From CALZJC01 sp041574955 (lineage in GTDB: Bacteria; Acidobacteriota; Thermoanaerobaculia; Multivoradales; JAHEKO01): a DNA stretch of 6,163 bases. The stretch lies in assembly GCA_041574955.1 (NCBI GenBank), contig JBFGNS010000211.1:1-6163 (forward strand). Direction: 5' to 3'. Within the stretch, counting starts at the first letter, position 1, and each line of letters starts with the position of its first letter. Positions 1-6,163 of the stretch are shown here, in pieces. The translations under genes were made by a program, and so were the position numbers. Under the pieces are notes generated by a model that ran no database searches, was not told the origin of the DNA, and saw only the letters and a list, made by a program, of their open reading frames with translations.

Positions 1-536
1 ACAACGCCTGGAGCCTGCGTGTGCGCGGCGAGCGCTGGTATCCGGGCGAGACGATCTCGGTGGCCATCGGTCAGGGTCCGCTGCTGGTGACGCCGCTCCA
101 GGTCGCCACGATGATGGCCGTGGTGGTCAACGGCGGCCGCCTGGTGGTGCCCCATCTGACCCGTGGCCAGCAGCTGCCGGAGGCACGGACCGCGGCGCTC
201 GACGAGGGCGCTCTGGGCCTGGTGCGCGAGGCGCTGTTCGCGGTCGTCGAGGAGCGCGCCACCGGCGCCGCCGCCCGGGTACCGGGCTTGAGCGTCGGCG
301 GCAAGACCGGCACCGCGCAGGTGGTGCGGCAGAAGAGCTGGGTGGACAGCAAGGACCTGCCCTACGACAAGCGCGACCATGCCTGGTTCGCTTCCTTCGC
401 CTCCGACGGCCGGCAGAAGCTGGTGGCGGTGATCTTCGTCGAGCACGGGGGGAAGGGATCGACCGCGGCCGCGCCGCTCGCCAAGTTGCTCTATGAGACC
501 CATTTCCGGCCCGACAGCGGTCGTAGCGCTACCTGA
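1..536 (+). CDS. mrdA: Penicillin-binding protein 2 (peptidoglycan transpeptidase), C-terminal part
   Basis: PBP2 is the transpeptidase of the rod-shape (elongasome) complex; it cross-links the glycan strands that RodA makes and acts in the periplasm from an inner-membrane anchor. Only the last ~178 residues are in the window; the reading frame is open from base 3 with no natural start, so the gene is cut by the left edge. Seen directly: W-Y-P-G-E-T-I-S-V-A-I-G-Q-G followed by TPLQ, the conserved segment of class B PBPs upstream of the third active-site motif, then G-G-K-T-G-T-A-Q (KTG Lys at 303-305), then D-H-A-W-F-A-S-F and the closing strand VAVIFVEHGGKG. The catalytic SXXK and SXN motifs lie outside the window. 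The neighbouring rodA separates PBP2 from the divisome paralogue FtsI/PBP3. The stop at 534-536 lies inside rodA (44-nt overlap), which implies translational coupling. No defect is visible in the part seen. Confidence 0.95.
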   Translation, partial: NAWSLRVRGERWYPGETISVAIGQGPLLVTPLQVATMMAVVVNGGRLVVPHLTRGQQLPEARTAALDEGALGLVREALFAVVEERATGAAARVPGLSVGGKTGTAQVVRQKSWVDSKDLPYDKRDHAWFASFASDGRQKLVAVIFVEHGGKGSTAAAPLAKLLYETHFRPDSGRSAT

Positions 537-1638
537 AGACCGCACCGCGCTGCGCTACCTGGCGAAGGTGCGCTGGGTGGTGCTGGCGGTGGCGCTGGCG
601 CTGTCGGCGATCGGCCTGGCCACCATCCACTCGGCGAGCTCCGAGCTGCCGATCGATTACCTGCCGCGGCAGGCGGCCTGGGTGGCGCTCGGCCTGCTCG
701 CCTTTCTCGCCGGCTTCGTCGTCGACTATCTGCGCCTGGCGAAGTTCGCGCTGGCGATCTACATCGGCGCGCTGGCGCTGCTGGTGGTGGTGCTGGTCGT
801 GGGTCAGGAGGTCGGCGGCGCGCGCAGCTGGCTGGGGTTCGGCGGCTGGCGGCTGCAGCCGTCGGAGCTGGCCAAGGTGGCGACGGTGCTGCTGCTGGCC
901 CGCTATCTGGCGGCCGTCAACCGGCGGGTGCTGGAGCTCAAGGAGGTCGGCATCGCGGCGGCGATCGCCGGCGCGCCCATGGTGCTGGTGGCGCTGAGCC
1001 CCGATCTCGGCAGCGCCGCGATGTTCGTGCCGATGCTGCTGGGAATGCTGCTGCTGGCCGGGTTGCGCTGGAACTGGAGGCTGCTGGTGATCGGGCTGCT
1101 GGTGGTCCTGCTGCTCGGTGCCGGGGCCTGGAGCCTGGTGCTGCTCGACTACCAGAAGGACCGGGTGCGCACCTTCCTGGCGCCGGACAGCGACCCGCTG
1201 GGCGACGGCTACCAGCTCAGGCAGAGCAAGATCGCCGTCGGCTCGGGACAGCTCACCGGCCGCGGCTACGGTCAGGGCACCCAGAGCCAGCTGCGCTTCC
1301 TGCCGGCCCGGCACACGGATTTCGTCCTCGCGGTGCTCGCCGAGGAGTGGGGCTTCCTGGGCGTCAGCGTGGCGCTGGCGCTCTATGCGGGCTACATCCT
1401 CAACGGCGCCAAGGTCGCCATGCGGGCCCGCGACCGAACCGGCATCCTGCTGGTGGTGGGACTGCTGTCGGTGTTCAGCGTGCACGTCATCTACAACTCC
1501 GCGATGGTCGTCGGCCTGGTGCCGATCACCGGCATCCCGCTGCCCTTCCTCTCCTACGGCGGCTCGTTCACCCTCGCCAACTTCTTCGCCACCGGGCTGA
1601 TCCTGGGGGTAGACTTCCGCCGCTACGTCAACCGCTAG
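493..1638 (+). CDS. rodA: RodA, SEDS-family peptidoglycan glycosyltransferase
   Basis: RodA polymerises lipid II into glycan strands for lateral wall growth, in complex with PBP2 in the inner membrane. The product is 381 residues, normal for the family, and is almost entirely hydrophobic helices. Family signatures seen: R-S-W-L-G-F-G-G-W-R-L-Q-P-S-E-L-A-K (111-128), SPDLGSA (169-175), GYQLRQSKIAVGSG (239-252), GTQSQLRFLPARHTDF (262-277) with the presumed catalytic Asp at 276, AEEWGFLG (283-290), and the SEDS signature G-I-P-L-P-F-L-S-Y-G-G-S (347-358). Many RodA/FtsW proteins have Glu after FLP; here it is Ala272. The ATG at 493 gives a 44-nt overlap with mrdA and has no clear Shine-Dalgarno. 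A GTG at 568 would remove 25 residues and start just before the first membrane helix, so the start is the least certain part. Direct adjacency to mrdA favours RodA over FtsW. Confidence 0.95.
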   Translation: MRPISGPTAVVALPEDRTALRYLAKVRWVVLAVALALSAIGLATIHSASSELPIDYLPRQAAWVALGLLAFLAGFVVDYLRLAKFALAIYIGALALLVVVLVVGQEVGGARSWLGFGGWRLQPSELAKVATVLLLARYLAAVNRRVLELKEVGIAAAIAGAPMVLVALSPDLGSAAMFVPMLLGMLLLAGLRWNWRLLVIGLLVVLLLGAGAWSLVLLDYQKDRVRTFLAPDSDPLGDGYQLRQSKIAVGSGQLTGRGYGQGTQSQLRFLPARHTDFVLAVLAEEWGFLGVSVALALYAGYILNGAKVAMRARDRTGILLVVGLLSVFSVHVIYNSAMVVGLVPITGIPLPFLSYGGSFTLANFFATGLILGVDFRRYVNR

Positions 1639-1698
1639 CCCAGTCTCCGCAAGACCGGACCGGGCCGCGGGCACCCCGTCCCGTGCGCCCCTGAGCCC

Positions 1699-3213
1699 AT
1701 GTCCCGCAAGCTGCTCATCGAGTCGACCCCCCACGAGCAGCGGGTCGCCCTGCTCGACGGCGACCGGCCGGTGGAGGCGTGGATCGAGCGCCACCGCGAG
1801 CGCGCCCGGGTAGGCAACATCTACCGCGGCCGGGTGAAGCGGGTGGTGCCCGGCATCCAGGCGGCCTTCGTCGACATCGGCCTGGCGCGCAACGCCTTTC
1901 TCTACGCCGGCGACGTGCGCGACCGGATCGCCGAGCTCGCCGACATGGTGGGTGAGGAGGGCGAGTGGGAGAGCAGGGAGCAGGGGCCGGCGCGCCCGAT
2001 CGACGAGCTCCTGGACCCCGGTCAGGAGCTGATCGTCCAGGTGCGCAAGGACCCGCTGCCCAACAAGGGCGCGCGGGTGACGACCCAGATCGCGCTGCCC
2101 GGGCGCTACCTCGTGCTGCTCCCGACGACCCCCGACGTCGGCATCTCGCGCCGGATCGCCGATCCCGAGGAGCGCCAGCGCCTGCTGGCCGCCCTCGAGG
2201 AGCTCGGGCCGGTTCCCGGCGGGCTGATCGTGCGCACCGCGGGTGCCGGCAAGGGGGCCGAGGAGCTGGGCCGCGACCTGGCCTACCTGGCGCGGAGCTG
2301 GCGCGAGGTGGCGGCGCGCGCCGAGGCCGCCCGCGCCCCCTCGCTGGTCCATGCCGAGCTCGACCTGGCGCGGCGCACGGTGCGCGACCGGCTGGACGAG
2401 AGCGTCGAGGTCGTCTGGGTGGACGGCGAGGAGACCCACGCGCAGCTGGCGCTCGACGTCGGCGAGCTCGAGCCGGGACTGGCCGACCGGGTGCGCGAGT
2501 ATCCCGAGCGCGGCCGGCTGTTCGCCCACTTCGGGCTCCAGCGCGAGCTCGAGACGGCGCTCAAGAGCCGCATCTGGCTCAAGTCGGGTGGCTACCTCGT
2601 GATCCAGCAGACCGAGGCGCTGGTGGCGATCGACGTCAACACCGGCCGCTACCTCGGGCGCAAGAGTCTCGAGGATACGGTGTTGCGCGCCAATCTCGAG
2701 GCGGTGCACGAGGTGGCGCGGCAGATCCGCCTGCGCGACCTGGGCGGGATCATCGTCATCGACTTCATCGACATGGTCGAGAGCGAGAACCGCGAGCGGG
2801 TGGTCGGCGAGCTCGCCGAGCGGCTGCGCGGCGACCCGGCGCGCTGCCAGATCTCGGAGATGTCGGAGTTCGGCCTGGTGGAGGTCACCCGCCAGCGCCG
2901 CCGCGCCAATCTGCGCCGGGTGCTCACCAGACCCTGCCCGACCTGTGGCGAGCGCGGACGGATCAAGTCGCCGGCCACCGTCTGTCTCGAGCTGCGCCGC
3001 CAGCTGCTCGAGCGCGGCGGCGACGACGGACCGCTGGTCGTGCGGCTCCACCCCGAGGTGGCGGCGGCGCTCACCGGCGACTGGGAGCCGGTGATGCGGG
3101 AGCTCGGCGAGCGGCTGGGCGCGCCGCCCACGCTGGAGCCGGATGCGGCGCTCCACCCCGAGCAGTTCGAGCTCGTCGGCGGCGCCGGCCAGGCGGCCCG
3201 TGCCCTCCGCTGA
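1699..3213 (+). CDS. rng: Ribonuclease G (RNase E/G family endoribonuclease)
   Basis: RNase G is a cytoplasmic single-strand-specific endoribonuclease that matures 16S rRNA 5' ends and starts decay of some mRNAs. The 504-residue length matches RNase G (about 490) rather than RNase E, which has a long disordered tail. Seen in order: an RNase H-like N-terminus (MSRKLLIES), an S1 RNA-binding domain from about residue 38 (G-N-I-Y-R-G-R-V-K-R-V-V-P-G-I-Q-A-A-F-V-D-I-G) to about 130, and a DNase I-like catalytic region with AIDVNTG (Asp312, Asn314) and VIDFIDM (Asp355). The zinc-link PCPTCGERG carries Cys413 and Cys416. Spacing between the two aspartates (43) and from Asp355 to Cys413 (58) equals that in E. 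coli RNase E. An acidic insert (about 84-104, EEGEWESREQG) sits inside the S1 region, as is common outside the enterics. The gene begins 60 nt after rodA with no terminator between them and no strong ribosome-binding site. Its 3' end overlaps the next gene. Confidence 0.96.
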   Translation: MSRKLLIESTPHEQRVALLDGDRPVEAWIERHRERARVGNIYRGRVKRVVPGIQAAFVDIGLARNAFLYAGDVRDRIAELADMVGEEGEWESREQGPARPIDELLDPGQELIVQVRKDPLPNKGARVTTQIALPGRYLVLLPTTPDVGISRRIADPEERQRLLAALEELGPVPGGLIVRTAGAGKGAEELGRDLAYLARSWREVAARAEAARAPSLVHAELDLARRTVRDRLDESVEVVWVDGEETHAQLALDVGELEPGLADRVREYPERGRLFAHFGLQRELETALKSRIWLKSGGYLVIQQTEALVAIDVNTGRYLGRKSLEDTVLRANLEAVHEVARQIRLRDLGGIIVIDFIDMVESENRERVVGELAERLRGDPARCQISEMSEFGLVEVTRQRRRANLRRVLTRPCPTCGERGRIKSPATVCLELRRQLLERGGDDGPLVVRLHPEVAAALTGDWEPVMRELGERLGAPPTLEPDAALHPEQFELVGGAGQAARALR

Positions 3214-5410
3214 GCCAGCGCCGGTCGCGGCGACCGAGCCCTTCGTCTGCCCCGGCTTCCGCGGCGAGCTGGCCGCCGGGCACCGGCCGGCCGACGTCGC
3301 CGCCGCGGTGGCGCGCCTGACCGATCCGGCAAACGCCACCGAGACCCTCCACTGGGGGCGCAACTACCTCTACGCCACCCGCTTCCCCGGCGCCCCCGGC
3401 GAGCCCGAGGTGGTCGTCAAGCAGTTCCGCAACCAGACCCTGGCCGAGCGGTTGCGGCGCCGTTGGGGCGGCAGCAAGGCCGAGCGCAGCTGGCGGGCGG
3501 CGTTGGCGCTCGCCGCCGCCGGCGTTCCGACCCCGGCGCCCGTTGCCTGGATCGAATCCGAGCGCGCCGACGGACCGTCGTTCTACGTCAGCCTCCGGCT
3601 CGCCGGCTTCGTCGAGGCGCGCTACTACCTGCGCGCCCGAAACGCCGGCCGCGAGGCGGCGGAGTTCCCCGAGATCGACCCCGCCCGGCTGCTCGCCCAT
3701 CTGGGTGGGCTGCTCCGGCGGATGCACGACGCCGGCATCTGGCACCGTGACGTCTCGATCGGCAACCTGCTGCTCCAGGCGACGCGAGACGGGCTGGTGG
3801 TCCACCTCGTCGACCTCAACCGGGCGCGGCTCGGGCGCCGGCTGGGTGCGCTGCGGCGCAGCCGCGATCTGAGCCGGCTGCGGCTGCTGCGCCCGAGCGA
3901 CCGCGCGGCGTTGCTGGCGGCCTACTGGGGCCGCCGCCCGGGGCCCTGGAAGCGGCTCCTCTACGGCGCCGGGTTCCACGGCTTCCTGCTCAAGAACTCC
4001 CTCAAGGAGCACCTCCGCCGGCCGCTCCGGCTGGGGCGCGGCGCCCGTCCGGCGCGTCATCCGCACGTCCACATCCCGGCCGCCGAGAGCGGTGCCGGGG
4101 TGCGCGACCGGGTGGTCTGGGACCGGCTCTCCGACCAGCCGCACCAGCACGCCGGCAGGCTCGAGCGGATGGTCGTGCGGCTCGCCGACGGCGGCGACCA
4201 CGCGCGCTCGGCGGCCGCCGCGCTCGCCGCCGCGCCGCGCATCTGGCGGCGCTACCGGCGGCTGCGCCGCGAGCTGTACGCCGAGCCGCGGCCGTGGCAA
4301 GGGATCGGGGTGGCGATCCGGCCGCTGGGCGGCAAGGCGGACGAGCGGCAGCTGGCGGCGGTCGAGGAGCTCGGCGTGCGCCGCCTGCTGCTTCGTCTCC
4401 ACCCCTGGCAAGAGGACCACCGGGCCGAGGAGGAGCTGGCGCGCCGCCTGGTGGCGGCCGGCTGCGAGCTCGCCTTCACCCTGCCGCAGAGCCGCGAGCT
4501 GGTGCGTGACCCGGGCCGCTGGCGCTCGGCGGTCGCCGAGCTGGGCGAGCGCTTCCGCCCTCTGGGGAGGCATTTCCAGGTCGGTCAGGCGGTCAACCGC
4601 AGCAAGTGGGGGATCTGGCGCTACGGCGAGTACCTGGAGCTCGCCGCGACCGCCTGCGAGCTCCTGCGCCGCCACCCGGAGACCGAGGTCCTGGGACCGG
4701 CGGTGATCGACTTCGAGCCGCACGCCACCGCGGCGCTGCTCAACCGGCGGGCACCCGGAGTGCTGTTCGACGCCGTTGCCAGCCAGCTCTACGTCGACCG
4801 GCGCGGGGCGCCCGAGAACCCGCAGCTGGGGCTCGACGCCGAGGGCAAGGTGGTGTTGCTCAAGGCGATCGCCGAGACCGCGCGCAACTCCACCGGGCGC
4901 TCCTGGATCACCGAGTTCAACTGGCCGCTGTGGGAGGGGCCGCACTCGCCGGCCGGCCGCGACGTGGCGGTCGACGAGCGCACCCAGGCCGACTACCTGG
5001 CACGCTATCTCCTGCTCGCCCTGGGAACCGGCATGGTCGAGCGGCTCTACTGGTGGCAGCTGACGGCGCGCGGCTACGGGCTGCTCGACCCGGGGCCCGA
5101 CGGGCTGCGGCGCCGGCCGGCCTTCCGCGCCCTCCGGACCCTGGCCGCCGAGCTCGAGGGCAGGCTCTGTCTGGGACCGCTGGCGGCTGCGGGTCCGGCG
5201 CGCCTCCTGCGCTTCCGCGACGAGGCCGGCGGCGAGCTCGTGGCGGCCTGGTCGAGCGGCGCGGCGGCCGAGGCCGAGCTGCCGCGGCCGGCGGCCGGGG
5301 CGGTCTCCCTGGACGGCGAGGCGGTCACCGTCTCCGGGGCCGTTTCCGGGCGGCGGGTCGCGGTCACCGGCTCGCCGCTGCTCGTCCGGCTCGAGGGATC
5401 GAGTCGATAA
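3200..5410 (+). CDS. Fusion protein: KdkA/InaA/WaaP-like kinase domain plus glycoside-hydrolase-like TIM barrel
   Basis: This is a 736-residue two-part protein with no signal peptide or membrane segment, so it is probably cytosolic. The N-terminal half (about 48-275) is a eukaryotic-like kinase of the lipopolysaccharide-kinase (Kdo/WaaP/InaA) type: a loop HWGRNYLY, beta-3 Lys74 in VVVKQF, a possible helix-C Glu95, the catalytic loop WHRDVSIGNLLL (Asp184, Asn189), and LVDLNRAR (Asp205) in place of DFG, followed by RSRDLSRLRLLR. Such kinases phosphorylate sugars of lipid A/inner core. A linker (about 280-362) includes VVWDRLSDQPHQHAG. The C-terminal half (about 366-650) reads like a clan-A glycosidase barrel: WQGIGVAIRP, FQVGQAVNRSKWG, VIDFEPH, VASQLYVDRRG and SWITEFNWPLWEG (Glu572 as candidate nucleophile), then a small beta domain (about 655-733). 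The GTG at 3200 is preferred over the ATG at 3143, because the extra 19 residues (SSSSSS-rich) are only rng read in another frame. The substrate is unknown. The kinase call is firm; the hydrolase fold is moderately so. Confidence 0.85.
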   Translation: MPSAEPAPVAATEPFVCPGFRGELAAGHRPADVAAAVARLTDPANATETLHWGRNYLYATRFPGAPGEPEVVVKQFRNQTLAERLRRRWGGSKAERSWRAALALAAAGVPTPAPVAWIESERADGPSFYVSLRLAGFVEARYYLRARNAGREAAEFPEIDPARLLAHLGGLLRRMHDAGIWHRDVSIGNLLLQATRDGLVVHLVDLNRARLGRRLGALRRSRDLSRLRLLRPSDRAALLAAYWGRRPGPWKRLLYGAGFHGFLLKNSLKEHLRRPLRLGRGARPARHPHVHIPAAESGAGVRDRVVWDRLSDQPHQHAGRLERMVVRLADGGDHARSAAAALAAAPRIWRRYRRLRRELYAEPRPWQGIGVAIRPLGGKADERQLAAVEELGVRRLLLRLHPWQEDHRAEEELARRLVAAGCELAFTLPQSRELVRDPGRWRSAVAELGERFRPLGRHFQVGQAVNRSKWGIWRYGEYLELAATACELLRRHPETEVLGPAVIDFEPHATAALLNRRAPGVLFDAVASQLYVDRRGAPENPQLGLDAEGKVVLLKAIAETARNSTGRSWITEFNWPLWEGPHSPAGRDVAVDERTQADYLARYLLLALGTGMVERLYWWQLTARGYGLLDPGPDGLRRRPAFRALRTLAAELEGRLCLGPLAAAGPARLLRFRDEAGGELVAAWSSGAAAEAELPRPAAGAVSLDGEAVTVSGAVSGRRVAVTGSPLLVRLEGSSR

Positions 5411-5429
5411 ACGAAAGAACGTTCGTTCT
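5410..5429. promoter_or_regulatory. Nested inverted repeats before the permease gene, possible operator
   Basis: The 21-nt gap between the fusion gene and the permease is the most AT-rich spot in a GC-rich window and is highly symmetric. Two overlapping perfect inverted repeats are visible: AACGAA (5410-5415) with TTCGTT (5422-5427) across 6 nt, and AGAACG (5416-5421) with CGTTCT (5424-5429) across 2 nt. The centre GAACGTTC (5417-5424) is itself a palindrome. TetR-family repressors often bind sites of the type (A)CGAACGTTCG(T), so an operator is a fair guess. It ends 2 nt before the permease ATG, so a bound protein would also cover the ribosome-binding region. There is no T-run after it, so it is not an intrinsic terminator. 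No regulator gene lies in the window and no clear -35/-10 pair was found. Confidence 0.4.
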
Positions 5430-5431
5430 AT

Positions 5432-6163
<732 letters not shown>

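Noticed and set aside
1639..1698. Terminator or promoter between rodA and rng
   Set aside because: The 60-nt spacer is GC-rich with only a 4-bp stem (CGGG/CCCG) and no T-run or recognisable -10/-35 boxes; read-through is more likely.
3143..3199. ATG at 3143 as the start of the kinase fusion
   Set aside because: The extra 19 residues (RRSTPSSSSSSAAPARRP) are what rng coding sequence gives in this phase, with no domain content; the GTG at 3200 gives a short, usual overlap.
1965..3320. A 451-residue + strand open frame inside rng in another phase
   Set aside because: The product is Arg/Ala/Gly/Pro-rich low complexity and overlaps the catalytic core of RNase G; it is an out-of-frame read.
529..3363. 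A 944-residue open frame on the - strand opposite rodA and rng
   Set aside because: It is a shadow of GC-rich coding DNA: the translation is a run of Q/H/R/A/D-rich low-complexity sequence with no domain, and it lies fully opposite two well-recognised conserved genes.
5410..5429. Inverted repeat as an intrinsic terminator after the fusion gene
   Set aside because: The stem is short and AT-rich and no T-run follows; the next gene starts 2 nt later.

Overview
This is a gene-dense, very GC-rich stretch with every gene on the + strand. It holds four coding regions in a tightly packed block, followed by the start of a fifth gene. The content suggests a Gram-negative, rod-shaped bacterium: it has the elongasome pair PBP2/RodA followed by RNase G, plus a Kdo/WaaP-type (lipopolysaccharide-kinase-like) protein. 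The GC-saturated codon use and the mrdA-rodA-rng order would fit a high-GC Acidobacteriota or deltaproteobacterial-type lineage. That placement is a weak inference, since no 16S or other marker is present.

Layout. Positions 1-536 are the C-terminal end of penicillin-binding protein 2 (mrdA), including the KTG active-site motif. RodA (493-1638), the SEDS glycan polymerase that partners PBP2, overlaps it by 44 nt. After 60 nt comes a complete RNase G (1699-3213) with both catalytic aspartates and the CPxC zinc-link cysteines. A 736-residue fusion protein (3200-5410, GTG start overlapping rng by 14 nt) follows. Its N-terminal half is a KdkA/InaA/WaaP-like kinase. Its C-terminal half looks like a clan-A-type (beta/alpha)8 glycoside hydrolase with a terminal beta domain. 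A 21-nt, locally AT-rich gap (5411-5431) containing nested inverted repeats separates this from an APC-superfamily amino acid permease (5432 to the window edge, truncated).

How the genes may work together. PBP2 and RodA cross-link and polymerise lateral-wall peptidoglycan, and RNase G commonly travels with this morphogenesis cluster. The kinase-hydrolase fusion is translationally nested into rng, so it is probably co-expressed. It has no signal peptide, so both domains are predicted to be cytosolic, and a role in handling a sugar-containing envelope precursor is a reasonable but unproven guess. The permease looks like a separate unit, because the palindromic element in front of it could be an operator.

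The most interesting item is the fusion protein. In its hydrolase-like half the position expected to carry the acid/base Glu at the end of strand beta-4 reads G-Q-A-V-N instead of the usual G-N-E-P-N, while a candidate nucleophile Glu (ITEFNW) is kept. This points to a non-canonical or non-hydrolytic sugar-processing module. No RNA genes, mobile elements, CRISPR arrays or long repeats were seen, and no gene-free stretch exceeds 60 nt.
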